Source: Thermoplasmata archaeon (GTDB taxonomy: Archaea > Thermoplasmatota > Thermoplasmata > Thermoplasmatales > Thermoplasmataceae). From it: a stretch of DNA of 64,000 nucleotides. The stretch's first letter is position 1. Each line of letters opens with the position of its first letter. Below, in pieces: positions 36,280 to 45,469 of this stretch. Both the position numbers and the translations under genes were made by a program. The notes under the pieces were generated by a model that had not been told where the DNA came from, did not search any database, and saw only the letters and a list, made by a program, of their open reading frames with translations. Location of the stretch: contig JAJZXU010000024.1 of assembly GCA_021806235.1 (NCBI GenBank), forward strand, positions 123,408 through 187,407. The letters run 5' to 3'.

Positions 36280-36993
36280 TCACAACATCGTATAAATTAC
36301 TTTTATCCCGGACCTCGCCGCTTTTTTGATTGAATTATCAAGCCATCCCTTTATATAAGCAGCAGATTCATCCCTGAAATCGAAGCCAAAATGTGAACCG
36401 ACAAGATATGAGGATAATTCAGCCTCGGTTTCTGCCATTCCCCTTAAAATACCTTTCTTTGATAGATGGTCAAGACGCACATGTGACATTTCATGGATAA
36501 GTGTATGGAGAGAATCAATACCCTCGCCCGGTATCACTTCAGTCTGTGATATGTCATATACATTCCCGACCCCGAATTTAGATGGTTTTCTATGATAATT
36601 ATGTTGGTAGAATTTATCATGGACTAATTGAAAGATGGTATTGTCGTCAACCCCTTCTTTTTTCTTCTTCTCCGTGAATGCCTTCATTCTCCAGGGCATA
36701 TCATATTTTGGGACCCTTAGTGGATAGAGAACTTTAATCGATACTGCACCTTCTTTCGGCTTCCTTCCAAAATATCTCCATTCTCTTATAGATCTAACTA
36801 TGGTAGCATTTGCATATTGATAGTATATGAGGATTAAATTGAACATACTGTAATCTCCAAGAGTTCCAGAATATTTATTTAATCCCAGCATCATCTGATC
36901 AATTTTAGTAACCTTGGATAGATTTTCTATGATACTGTTTGCATCAGTTCTGAGCTGTAATACAAGTGGGTCTTCGTCCTCTGTTACAGCCAT
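36280..36993 (-). CDS. ArdC-like antirestriction/metallopeptidase protein, C-terminus frameshifted
   Basis: 237 residues. The N-terminal half matches the ssDNA-binding ArdC N-domain (Asn-Lys-Tyr-Ser-Gly, then Ser-Met-Phe-Asn-Leu-Ile-Leu-Ile-Tyr). The second half is a zinc metallopeptidase-like domain with His-Glu-Met-Ser-His near residue 170 and Ala-Glu-Thr-Glu-Ala-Glu-Leu as third-ligand helix. ArdC proteins protect incoming plasmid DNA from restriction. After Asp-Asn-Ser-Ile-Lys-Lys the frame changes at a six-A run. The continuation in the shifted frame (to a TAG at 36227) resembles the normal family tail, so the gene has a recent frameshift. The ATG at 36993 is preferred over a TTG at 37017. 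Confidence 0.75.
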   Translation of the reverse strand: MAVTEDEDPLVLQLRTDANSIIENLSKVTKIDQMMLGLNKYSGTLGDYSMFNLILIYYQYANATIVRSIREWRYFGRKPKEGAVSIKVLYPLRVPKYDMPWRMKAFTEKKKKEGVDDNTIFQLVHDKFYQHNYHRKPSKFGVGNVYDISQTEVIPGEGIDSLHTLIHEMSHVRLDHLSKKGILRGMAETEAELSSYLVGSHFGFDFRDESAAYIKGWLDNSIKKAARSGIKVIYTML

Positions 36994-37181
36994 TTTTTCC
37001 TTTACGGGCTTCCTCAAGCTAACCTTTTACGATTTTTAGTTTTATTCTTATCCTCCAAAGTTTAGATTTTGCCTTTATATTTTTCTTATATTGATATTAT
37101 AATTTGCCCTCCATTGATCGGCACTTCCAATGTCACCAAGTATCTGTAAATATCCGTGTGCGGACACAATAATTATCTCAT

Positions 37182-38126
37182 TTAACCGCTATTTCTGTGC
37201 ATCAATATAGCATTTCTAAGGCTAATTTTATATCCTATATAACCTATTGCAACTACAGATAGCACTACAAGGAAAAATGGAAGGCCCAGCATATCAAGAT
37301 TGTGTACCTTAAATCCCGTTATTATGTTATAATCCCATAGTACAGGGAAAATTAAGGTAATAATTCCTGCAATTACAAAAGCAATTCCGCCATATGATAA
37401 AACAAAATGGCTTATTCCCCTGGCAATATAGGCAATATCATCTTTGGTTAGATTCTTCTTTTTTGAAAGCCATGTACCGAAAAATGCACCTGCAATTATC
37501 TGCATGGTCATGGTGCCAAGGCCAAACATAAGTCCGGGAAGAAAACCAAGATAAACCGGCATCTGCGGTGCAAGTACAAAGTAAACTATAAGTGCAAACG
37601 CCCCAAATCCGAAACCAGCTATTAATCCATGGACAAACGCAAGCCTCATAGGAATAGGTTTATACACACCATTCTCCTTTACCATCACCGGGCTATCCAT
37701 ATGATGTATTTCCCTGTACTCCTCTTCTGGATGGTTCTTATGTATGCCGGTGACCTTATTTAGCATCTCTTCTATGATATGTATATGTGGATACTTTAAC
37801 TTATTGGCTATATAAAACCCGGAAAGTGCCATTACAAGCCCAACTATTATATATACTGTACTGTTAAAATATTTTACCAGCATAAAACCGGCAAGAGCCA
37901 CCGCCGCAATTTCAGACATTATGGCCCTTTCAACGGTAAAACCGGTTGAAAATATAAGCCCTGCTTTCATACCACCCTTGGTTGAATAACTCCCAACTGC
38001 ATATGAAAATGTTATTGGCCATGTATGTTCATCAGGGGTTATGCCATGTACTATACCAAGAATATATGAAATCACTATCGTTGCATATATACCGTCATAT
38101 ACTGGATTCCAGATATTTATTCCCAT
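37182..38126 (-). CDS. NicO-family nickel/cobalt transporter
   Basis: A 314-residue polytopic protein with about seven to eight helices. The metal-site motif His-Gly-Ile-Thr-Pro-Asp-Glu-His (residue about 28) corresponds to the His-X4-Asp-His of NicO/RcnA transporters. A His-rich cytoplasmic loop around residues 113-150 (His-Ile-His, His-Lys-Asn-His, His-His-Met) and a second His-Gly-Leu in a later helix fit the family. Direction of transport is not certain: import for nickel or cobalt enzymes, such as the cobalamin route (cobS at 50457), or efflux. The ATG at 38126 is preceded by GTGGTGATA as ribosome binding site; the GTG at 38135 is part of that site. Confidence 0.82.
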   Translation of the reverse strand: MGINIWNPVYDGIYATIVISYILGIVHGITPDEHTWPITFSYAVGSYSTKGGMKAGLIFSTGFTVERAIMSEIAAVALAGFMLVKYFNSTVYIIVGLVMALSGFYIANKLKYPHIHIIEEMLNKVTGIHKNHPEEEYREIHHMDSPVMVKENGVYKPIPMRLAFVHGLIAGFGFGAFALIVYFVLAPQMPVYLGFLPGLMFGLGTMTMQIIAGAFFGTWLSKKKNLTKDDIAYIARGISHFVLSYGGIAFVIAGIITLIFPVLWDYNIITGFKVHNLDMLGLPFFLVVLSVVAIGYIGYKISLRNAILMHRNSG

Positions 38127-38469
38127 TATCACCACTATCTCATTAATATTTTATGTGCCGGCCTGCTAATTTATTACCGTATTAATATATCTGATTGTGA
38201 TTATTAAATATTCCTTTTTGGGCATAATTTTTTAAGCTGGCAGGTGGAATAAACGTCCCTCTCGTGTTACCATTTGTGGGATCTGGATACTTATGAAATA
38301 CATACTTTTAATTTTACATTATAACTACTTCCACAGTTATACCTTTGGAAAGAGGTTATATAAAACTGACCAGACGTTTGTCGGATATGACGATATAACT
38401 AAAAATAGATATGTTTAAATAACCGTTAAATATCATTATCTATCCGAAAGGATTAAAGGAAGTAATAAC
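38127..38469. other. Divergent intergenic region, possibly with a small gene relic
   Basis: It holds the leader of the metal transporter (minus) and the promoter of the SSB gene (TTTAAATAACC at 38414-38424). A 41-codon frame at 38293-38418 (+) begins Met-Lys-Tyr-Ile-Leu-Leu-Ile-Leu. A second, overlapping stretch just upstream reads Ala-Gly-Gly-Ile-Asn-Val-Pro-Leu. Neither can be confirmed as a gene; they may be remains of a lost membrane-protein gene. Confidence 0.25.
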
Positions 38470-38937
38470 ATGGATGAAATAACCAAAATTAAGGATTTGA
38501 CACCTTCCTCAAGACGTGTTAACGTTGTAGGTAAGGTAGTAGTATTAGGTGAGCCAAAAGAGATAAAGACCAGATTCGGGGAAGATAAATCTGTCACAGA
38601 GGTAACAGTTGCCGATGATACAGGAAAAATAACCCTGACATTATGGGATGACCAGACAAAGGATATAAGAGATGGTGAAGTTTTAAAGATCGACAACGGT
38701 TATATATCACTATTAAGAGGTCACATGAGATTGAACGTTGGAAAATACGGATCAATGGCAGAATCTGAAGAGGATATAGAACCAAATGAAGAACCCGATA
38801 TGAGTGAAAAGGAATACGAATATCAGTACAACAATTACAACAGATACAACAATAATAATAACAGAAATAGTGGAAATCGCAGATACGGTAACAATAGAAG
38901 AGGCAATTACAACAGAAACGACGATAACGAAGAGTAA
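38470..38937 (+). CDS. Single-stranded DNA-binding protein (OB fold)
   Basis: 155 residues. Residues 1-100 form a single OB fold of the archaeal SSB/RPA type (Val-Asn-Val-Val-Gly-Lys-Val-Val, then Glu-Val-Thr-Val-Ala-Asp-Asp-Thr-Gly-Lys-Ile and Leu-Thr-Leu-Trp-Asp-Asp-Gln). The rest is a low-complexity tail, first acidic, then Asn/Tyr/Arg/Gly-rich, like the flexible tails that recruit partners. It binds ssDNA in replication and repair. It lies convergent to the DNA ligase gene, 21 bp apart. A TATA box at 38414-38424 and AAGGA at 38457-38461 serve as expression signals. Confidence 0.9.
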   Translation: MDEITKIKDLTPSSRRVNVVGKVVVLGEPKEIKTRFGEDKSVTEVTVADDTGKITLTLWDDQTKDIRDGEVLKIDNGYISLLRGHMRLNVGKYGSMAESEEDIEPNEEPDMSEKEYEYQYNNYNRYNNNNNRNSGNRRYGNNRRGNYNRNDDNEE

Positions 38938-38958
38938 ATAATAATTATTAATTTATTT

Positions 38959-40707
38959 TTATTTTGTTTTTTTCTGCATTTTAAATAATTCTATAATTTC
39001 ATTTGTTGTTGTAGCATCTTCAGGCTTTTTATCATTCCTTATTTTTATAAACCTCGGAAATCTTAATGCCAGTCCAGAATTCTTTTCTATTACATCATAA
39101 GCGCATATATGTACCGGGCTTACTGTGATTTCAGCTCCATTTATCTCCATCACAATTTCAGGATATATCCACAGATCAGGAACCATTTTTGAATTAACCC
39201 TTGCAGGTTTTTCCTTCACAATTTTATCAGAAAACATTTTTGGCAATGAGAACAGTACTTCATCTGTAAATCCTGTACCTAACTTTGTGAAGGATTCAAA
39301 TGTATCATCTTGATCGTTATACGATGCCATTAACAGTGCACCATATGCACCGGTTCTCCTTCCATGCCCATTAAATGCCCCGATAACAACCAGATCCATT
39401 GAATCAGCCAGTTCCTTCTCATAATCCCTTTTAAATTTTATCCATAACCATCCCCTTGCCCCTGCCCTGTATACAGATTCATCCGAAGTATTCTTTGCAA
39501 CCACGCCTTCACAGCCACTTTCTATACTTTCCTCAAAGAATTTATTGATTTTGTCCTCATCATCTGAAACTATTCTTGTTGCCAGTTTAAAATACTCATT
39601 ATCCTTAAAATTCTCCTCTAAAATTTTTCTTCTTTCAGGGTATGGTAAATTTACTAATGATTTGCCATTTAAATATAAAATGTCAAAAATAAACATAACT
39701 ATGGGTATATCCTTAGACACCTGGTTTAATTCGTATTTTCTTCCCCTCCTCTGTGAAACCATCTGAAATGGATATAGTTCACCGGTATCCGGATTATACG
39801 GTACAGATTCCCCGTCAATTATTATAGAATCAAATTTATAACTGTCCTTAAAGTTTTTCTGGATATCGGGGAAATTTAAGGTTGTTTCCTCGAGGCCACG
39901 TGAGAATATCTTAATAACATTTCCTTTCTTATGCAACTGTGTCCTCAGGCCATCATATTTATATTCATATGCAGAGTTGTGGTTCATTTTTTCATTTATT
40001 TCATTTATTGACCTTAATCTCTCTGCTAGCATTACCTTAAACGGTATTAACGGTTCTGCACCTGTATTCTTTATCTTCTCAATATCGTTATTTTTTAACA
40101 GTAGTGCTATATACCCAATATCCGGGTGAAAATTATATGCATTCTCTATTGCATCAGAATACTGTTTATCAGAAAATGCTGATACAAGGGAATCAAGAAT
40201 GGTAGAATCCGCAACACCTAATCTTAACTTTCCGGTTATTATTCTTGTAATATATTTAATATCATCTGGTGATGAATCCATCAGTAAATTCAGGTATATA
40301 TTTATCTTTGCCCTTATGCTTTCATGCCCTGAGCTCTTTGCAAGCTTTGTTAAATTATCATACACATATTTTACAGTTAATTCTTCCGTAAATAATGGTT
40401 TCTGTTGAATCCCCCTGCTTATTTCATATGCCGTTGTTCCCAGGTCACCGGTCTTATAAAAAATTTTATTTATTTCCTCTTCGGACATAGCTGAAACACC
40501 GGATAATGCCTTTATTATTATTTTATCTGATACTCCAAATTCCCTATTTTCATAATCGGGTGCAAGTTTTCCCCGAATTAAATATGTGATATTTTTTAAA
40601 TCATCATCTGATTCCTTAAACAATGAGGCTAAAATATCTGTCAATTCCAGTCTCTTCGTTGTTTCTTCCATTTCCATGAATTTGGATGTTACATCGGAAA
40701 ATAACAT
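38959..40707 (-). CDS. lig: ATP-dependent DNA ligase
   Basis: A 582-residue replicative archaeal DNA ligase. An N-terminal helical DNA-binding domain (1-210) is followed by the nucleotidyltransferase domain with the AMP-attached Lys at residue 250 in [14 protein letters not shown] and Trp-Ile-Lys-Phe-Lys-Arg-Asp-Tyr follow, leading into the C-terminal OB domain. It joins nicks between Okazaki fragments and in repair. Length and motif order are normal for the family. Confidence 0.97.
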   Translation of the reverse strand: MLFSDVTSKFMEMEETTKRLELTDILASLFKESDDDLKNITYLIRGKLAPDYENREFGVSDKIIIKALSGVSAMSEEEINKIFYKTGDLGTTAYEISRGIQQKPLFTEELTVKYVYDNLTKLAKSSGHESIRAKINIYLNLLMDSSPDDIKYITRIITGKLRLGVADSTILDSLVSAFSDKQYSDAIENAYNFHPDIGYIALLLKNNDIEKIKNTGAEPLIPFKVMLAERLRSINEINEKMNHNSAYEYKYDGLRTQLHKKGNVIKIFSRGLEETTLNFPDIQKNFKDSYKFDSIIIDGESVPYNPDTGELYPFQMVSQRRGRKYELNQVSKDIPIVMFIFDILYLNGKSLVNLPYPERRKILEENFKDNEYFKLATRIVSDDEDKINKFFEESIESGCEGVVAKNTSDESVYRAGARGWLWIKFKRDYEKELADSMDLVVIGAFNGHGRRTGAYGALLMASYNDQDDTFESFTKLGTGFTDEVLFSLPKMFSDKIVKEKPARVNSKMVPDLWIYPEIVMEINGAEITVSPVHICAYDVIEKNSGLALRFPRFIKIRNDKKPEDATTTNEIIELFKMQKKTK

Positions 40708-40844
40708 ATATAATAATCATTTACTCTATAATAAATATTTCAATAAAGTATGTATTACACGATTTTAAAATCCACAATAAATTCAGTTATAGAAACTATA
40801 TATAAAAACTTAAAATTTATATTCATTGTTATAATTATCTATTA

Positions 40845-40940
40845 CCCGACTTAGCTCAGTTGGTAGAGCGATGGACTGTAGAGTGTTATACTGCATACGC
40901 AGTTATCCATAGGTCTCTGGTTCGAATCCGGAAGTCGGGA
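40845..40940 (+). tRNA. tRNA-Tyr (anticodon GTA) with 23-nt intron
   Basis: Acceptor CCCGACT/AGTCGGG with discriminator A. The D arm is GCTC/GAGC. Anticodon stem ATGGA/TCCAT and loop CTGTAG-A give GTA at 40878-40880. An intron at 40882-40904 interrupts the loop between positions 37 and 38, the canonical archaeal site; splicing needs a bulge-helix-bulge fold and the tRNA endonuclease. C1-G72 is the normal tyrosine identity pair in archaea. TATATATAAAAAC at about 40797-40809 serves as promoter. Confidence 0.93.
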
Positions 40941-41130
40941 TGCACTGAAATTTTAGTATGTAATTACAAATTTTCATATACTAAACCCATTTTAAATCAT
41001 CAATATATAGCCATTTAATTATTTATGCATTTTTATAATTAATGTATTAATTTTAACTAAAATATGAATTATTTAGCATAAAAAAAATAATTTTAGATAT
41101 ATTAACTCATTTTTAAAAATTTTTACAAAA

Positions 41131-41140
41131 ATATTAAATA
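41131..41140 (+). promoter_or_regulatory. TATA box of the antiporter gene
   Basis: ATATTAAATA centred 25 nt before the ATG at 41161, so a leaderless mRNA is expected. The spacer from tRNA-Tyr to here is A/T-rich without other content. Confidence 0.45.
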
Positions 41141-41160
41141 CACTTACCATATACAACTCT

Positions 41161-42765
41161 ATGTACAATATACCCGACGCATTACTCGCATTACTGTTCC
41201 TAGGTGTACTATTATTACTTGCAAAGTTGGGAGAAGAATTAATGGCAAAGCTAAAGCTTGTTCCATACGTTGCAGCAATATTCTTAGGTGTTATTGTAGG
41301 TCCCGGCGTTCTCGGGCTGATAAAAATATTACCGGATATAAGTTTATTTGTATCTCTGGGTATCAATTTTTTATTATTTGCAGGCGGTGCCCTTGAATTT
41401 CAGAATATTAAAACCAAGGATCTGTTAAACTATAAAAATATAATAATAGGCATAATAGAATTTATAGTTCCATTCTCGCTCATAGCATATGCTATCTATT
41501 ATGTATTTCATAGTTTTATTTTATCAATTGTAATAGGCATAGTTGCAGGCATGAGCAGTGCAGGCCCACTGATAAGATTATTAAGTGATACTGGTTTGAA
41601 TAAAACCGAGGAGGGAAATAAGATATTTCAACAGGTTATTATAATAGAAATATCCGCAGTTATACTGTTTACATTTGTTTCAGATTTATACGGCAAAGCA
41701 ATAAATCTTATCAGTGTATCAAGAATTGCAGTAGAATTAGTTATATCACTATCACTGATAATATTATTTTCAAAGTATGTCCTGATAAAACTGTTAAGTA
41801 AAATAGATTACAATTCAAAAGCCCATGAAACCCTGATAGCTGTTATAATTGCATTTGTATTTATTTTAGGATTTGTGGGGCAATTATATGGCTTTAATTC
41901 GGCAATAGTTGCATTATTTATCGGCATAACTTTAAGGGAATTTGTAAAGGCAAGGCCAATAGTTGCGGAAAAAATTTCAACGGTAACCTACGGGTTCTTT
42001 GAGCCATTATTTTTTGTAGGCTTGGGATTATATTTTGTCAGGGTGACAGTACCACTATTATTGCTCGGGCTTGCTGTTTTTGTAATAGGATTAACACTTA
42101 AGCCAATAGCAGGCGCAATAGTATCAAAAATAATAAAGATAGATACATGGAAAAATATGTTTGGTACCTCTGTTAATGGAGGTGTTGATGCGGCACTGCT
42201 GGTTCTGGCCCTGTCCTTCTCAATTGTAGGCGGGTATGATTATTCAGTTGTAATGATAGCAATAACCCTGCTGTCCTTAGTGGTACCTCTGTTATTTAAT
42301 TTAAAGGCACCTGTTGTACCGGCAAAAAAATCAAAATATTTATGGGAAATTATTAACATGGAATTTAAAAATTTAAGGGCATGTGATATAGCAAAAACGC
42401 TGCAAACTGTATCGGTAAATGTAGATAATCCCATAAGCCTGGCATTCAAAATGTGTACCGATTTAAATGCAAGGGCGGTAATAGTTACAAATTCAAACAA
42501 CAGGGTTCTCGGTGAGTTATTATTAAGTGATCTGGTTACATTGGGAGAAAATAAATTAAGGACATTGAGGGTCAGTGATGGCAATATAATTCCTGCGATC
42601 AAGGTTAAATGTGATTCTCCTGCAACAGATTTAATAAAAATATTCAGGGAGGGTGACCCACCGATCATTGCAGTTATAGACAGTAACCGCAAATTTATCG
42701 GTACACTCCTGGAAAGGGAAATACTGAAGCACATATCAGATGTACTGGATACGGAAAAATCATAA
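41161..42765 (+). CDS. CPA2-type cation/proton antiporter with C-terminal CBS domains
   Basis: 534 residues. About 1-385 form 11-13 membrane helices of the KefB/NapA (CPA2) fold, with Leu-Gly-Val-Ile-Val-Gly-Pro-Gly-Val-Leu-Gly near residue 41 and a helix Asn-Gly-Gly-Val-Asp-Ala-Ala-Leu-Leu-Val-Leu-Ala near 340. About 405-525 form a pair of CBS-like halves (Val-Ile-Val-Thr-Asn-Ser-Asn-Asn-Arg-Val-Leu-Gly; Ile-Ala-Val-Ile-Asp-Ser-Asn-Arg-Lys-Phe-Ile-Gly) that usually sense nucleotides. It would exchange K+ or Na+ for H+ at the membrane, relevant to pH homeostasis in an acidophile. Which ion is used cannot be told. Confidence 0.88.
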   Translation: MYNIPDALLALLFLGVLLLLAKLGEELMAKLKLVPYVAAIFLGVIVGPGVLGLIKILPDISLFVSLGINFLLFAGGALEFQNIKTKDLLNYKNIIIGIIEFIVPFSLIAYAIYYVFHSFILSIVIGIVAGMSSAGPLIRLLSDTGLNKTEEGNKIFQQVIIIEISAVILFTFVSDLYGKAINLISVSRIAVELVISLSLIILFSKYVLIKLLSKIDYNSKAHETLIAVIIAFVFILGFVGQLYGFNSAIVALFIGITLREFVKARPIVAEKISTVTYGFFEPLFFVGLGLYFVRVTVPLLLLGLAVFVIGLTLKPIAGAIVSKIIKIDTWKNMFGTSVNGGVDAALLVLALSFSIVGGYDYSVVMIAITLLSLVVPLLFNLKAPVVPAKKSKYLWEIINMEFKNLRACDIAKTLQTVSVNVDNPISLAFKMCTDLNARAVIVTNSNNRVLGELLLSDLVTLGENKLRTLRVSDGNIIPAIKVKCDSPATDLIKIFREGDPPIIAVIDSNRKFIGTLLEREILKHISDVLDTEKS

Positions 42766-42855
42766 AGTATATAAATGCATAGTTAATAATGAAAAATAGA
42801 AAATTTAAATATATTATTTGTTATGTAGAAACAATTAGTTTATAGAAGTGATTGT

Positions 42856-43488
42856 ATGGATGTATTAAAAACAGGAACAACTACAGTAGGAATTACAGCT
42901 GGAGATTACGTTGTAATGGGAACAGATAGCAGGGCTACAATGGGGAATTTCATTTCAAATAAAGGTGCTCAAAAATTATACCAGATCGATACCTATGCAG
43001 GCATGACCATAGCGGGTTTGGTAGGTGACGCCCAGGTACTGGTAAGATACATGAGGGCAGAAATGGAATTATACCGTGTACAGAGGAAGATTAATATGCC
43101 CATTGAGGCAGCAGCAACATTATTATCAAACATGCTAAACCAGTCTAAATTTTATCCGTATATGGTTCAGCTGCTGCTGGGAGGCTATGATAAAAAACCA
43201 CACATATTCTCAATAGATGCTGCAGGTGGATCGGTGGAAGATAAATATGCAAGTACCGGATCCGGATCACCATTTGTTTACGGTGTACTCGAGGCAGAAT
43301 ATTCCGAGGGTATGAAACTTGATGATGCAATAAACCTTGTTGTAAAATCAATAAGTGTATCAAAGCAGAGAGATTCAGCATCTGGAAACATGATTCAGGT
43401 AGGTGTTATAGATCCAAAGAAGGGATTCAGCTATTTATCTGAGGATGATGTATTATCCAGAATTAAAAAAATGAAATTAATATTATAA
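42856..43488 (+). CDS. psmB: Proteasome beta subunit
   Basis: 210 residues. A seven-residue propeptide ending in Gly is followed by Thr8-Thr-Thr-Val-Gly-Ile; cleavage exposes Thr8 as the N-terminal nucleophile. Lys and Asp partners are seen in Gly-Thr-Asp-Ser-Arg-Ala-Thr and Asn-Lys-Gly-Ala-Gln-Lys. The Gly-Ser-Gly-Ser-Pro-Phe-Val-Tyr-Gly block near residue 137 is conserved. It forms the proteolytic rings of the 20S proteasome in the cytosol. The alpha subunit gene is not in view. GTGAT precedes the ATG. The FttA gene follows after 31 bases. Confidence 0.96.
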   Translation: MDVLKTGTTTVGITAGDYVVMGTDSRATMGNFISNKGAQKLYQIDTYAGMTIAGLVGDAQVLVRYMRAEMELYRVQRKINMPIEAAATLLSNMLNQSKFYPYMVQLLLGGYDKKPHIFSIDAAGGSVEDKYASTGSGSPFVYGVLEAEYSEGMKLDDAINLVVKSISVSKQRDSASGNMIQVGVIDPKKGFSYLSEDDVLSRIKKMKLIL

Positions 43489-43519
43489 ATTTTTTATTTT
43501 TAAGTTTAAGGTGTTTAAA

Positions 43520-45436
43520 ATGTCTTTTCGAGATTATTTAAGCGAAGCAAGGTCTATTTTTGATAGATTATACCCGGATAATAAGATTACAGAGATTGAT
43601 TACGAAGGATCAACAATAGTTGTTTACACAAAGGATCAGAATCTATTCTCACAGAGGGATGATCTGGCAAGGCAGATAGCTCAGGAATTAAGAAGGAGGA
43701 TAGCAATAAGGCCGGACCCATCAATAATGAGTGATGAAAAGGATGCAGATCAGAAAATACGGTCACTGGTGCCGGAAGAGGCAGGTTTAAAGGATTTATA
43801 TTTTGAACCGGATACCGGGGAAGCTGTAATGGAGGTAGATGAACCATCTGTCATAACAAATTCGGATCTAATTAAGGAGATAAAATCGGAAACAAACTGG
43901 TCTCCAAGAATTGTAAGGGCACCACCGATGTACTCAAGAACTGTTAAGGAAGTACGTGAGTACATAAGGGATGTAAAGCAGGAAAGAAAGGAATTTTTAC
44001 ACAATCTTGGAATAAAATTAACAACACCATTAATGCCCGGTGAAACATGGATAAGAATGACGGCTTTAGGAGGCCACAGGGAGGTTGGAAGAAGTGCAAC
44101 ATTAATATCAACAAACAATTCAAGGGTTTTAGTTGACTGCGGAATGATCAATATTAATGACCCGGACCAGCCATGGGAGGAGGCCCCCTATTTATATGCC
44201 CCAGAAATACAGCCATTTTCATCCCTGGATGCGGTTGTTCTGACACATGCGCATCTTGACCATTCAGGCTTACTGCCATTATTATATAAATACGGTTACG
44301 AAGGGCCGGTATATACCACAGCCCCTACAAGGGATTTAGCGGCATTGCTTCAAAATGATTATGTTAAGGTATCCCATTCTGAAAACCATAAATTATCATA
44401 CGAATCAAAACAGATCCGGGATGAATTAAAGCATACAATAGTATTGAAATATAATGAAACGGCAGATATTACTCCGGATGTAAGGTTAACATTCTATAAC
44501 GCTGGCCATATTTTAGGTTCTGCCGCAGTACATCTACACATAGGTGATGGGTTATACAATGTTGTCCTCAGTGGAGACCAGAAATTTGAAAAGACATGGT
44601 TATTCAATCCTGCTGTAAATAGATTCCCGCGAGTGGAAACCCTCATGTTAGAATCAACATATGCCGGCAGGGACGATTACGCATTTACAAGACTGGAAGC
44701 AACAAATACACTGGTAGATGTTGTGAACAGGACATTTGATCGTGGGGGCTCCGTACTTGTGCCAGTATTTGCCGTTGGGAGAAGCCAGGAGGTTATGTTG
44801 GTTCTGGAGGATGCGTACAGGAATAAATTAATCCCGGAAAATACAAAGGTATACCTGGATGGAATGATAATGGAGGCAACAGCAATACATGCAGCATATC
44901 CCGAGTATCTGAACCGTGATCTGAGGGAAGCAATAATGATAAAGCGTGAAAACCCATTTTTAAGCCCTATATTCAAGAGTATTGAAACCAGGCAGCAGAG
45001 AATAGATGTGTGTGATTCGCCCGAGAGCAAGGTTATACTGTCAACAGCAGGTATGATGAACGGTGGCCCTGTTCTGGAATATTTTAAAACTCTATCACCG
45101 GACAGTAAGAACACACTGGCATTTGTAGGTTATCAGGCAGATGGTACCCTGGGCAGAAGAATACAGTCGGGTGCAAACTATGTAACATTATCCGATAATG
45201 GCAAATCAACAAAATTTGAAATAAAAATGTCTGTAGAAAATGCAGAGGGTTTTTCCGGTCATTCAAATAAAAGGGAATTATTAAATTTCATAGCAGGAAT
45301 GCAACCAAGGCCGCAGAGAATACTGATAAATCATGGAGACGGCAATAAATGTTATGAGTTTGCAAAATTAATACATGCAAAGTTTGGAATGGAAGCAATA
45401 TCAATGAAAGATCTGGAAACAACAAGACTGTATTAA
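43520..45436 (+). CDS. aCPSF1/FttA, beta-CASP ribonuclease and transcription termination factor
   Basis: 638 residues with the full aCPSF1 layout. About 1-140 hold two KH-like RNA-binding domains (Arg-Pro-Asp-Pro-Ser-Ile-Met). A metallo-beta-lactamase core has His-Ala-His-Leu-Asp-His near residue 245 and Gly-His-Ile-Leu-Gly-Ser near 325. The beta-CASP domain has Phe-Ala-Val-Gly-Arg-Ser-Gln-Glu, Ser-Gly-His-Ser and a final Asn-His-Gly-Asp-Gly. It cleaves RNA 3' ends at U-rich sites and releases RNA polymerase, which suits the U-run terminators in this window. The ATG at 43520 follows AAGGTG; a GTG at 43511 is unlikely. Confidence 0.95.
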   Translation: MSFRDYLSEARSIFDRLYPDNKITEIDYEGSTIVVYTKDQNLFSQRDDLARQIAQELRRRIAIRPDPSIMSDEKDADQKIRSLVPEEAGLKDLYFEPDTGEAVMEVDEPSVITNSDLIKEIKSETNWSPRIVRAPPMYSRTVKEVREYIRDVKQERKEFLHNLGIKLTTPLMPGETWIRMTALGGHREVGRSATLISTNNSRVLVDCGMININDPDQPWEEAPYLYAPEIQPFSSLDAVVLTHAHLDHSGLLPLLYKYGYEGPVYTTAPTRDLAALLQNDYVKVSHSENHKLSYESKQIRDELKHTIVLKYNETADITPDVRLTFYNAGHILGSAAVHLHIGDGLYNVVLSGDQKFEKTWLFNPAVNRFPRVETLMLESTYAGRDDYAFTRLEATNTLVDVVNRTFDRGGSVLVPVFAVGRSQEVMLVLEDAYRNKLIPENTKVYLDGMIMEATAIHAAYPEYLNRDLREAIMIKRENPFLSPIFKSIETRQQRIDVCDSPESKVILSTAGMMNGGPVLEYFKTLSPDSKNTLAFVGYQADGTLGRRIQSGANYVTLSDNGKSTKFEIKMSVENAEGFSGHSNKRELLNFIAGMQPRPQRILINHGDGNKCYEFAKLIHAKFGMEAISMKDLETTRLY

Positions 45437-45469
45437 ACTTTATATAACTAATTTTATTTACCTTAATTT

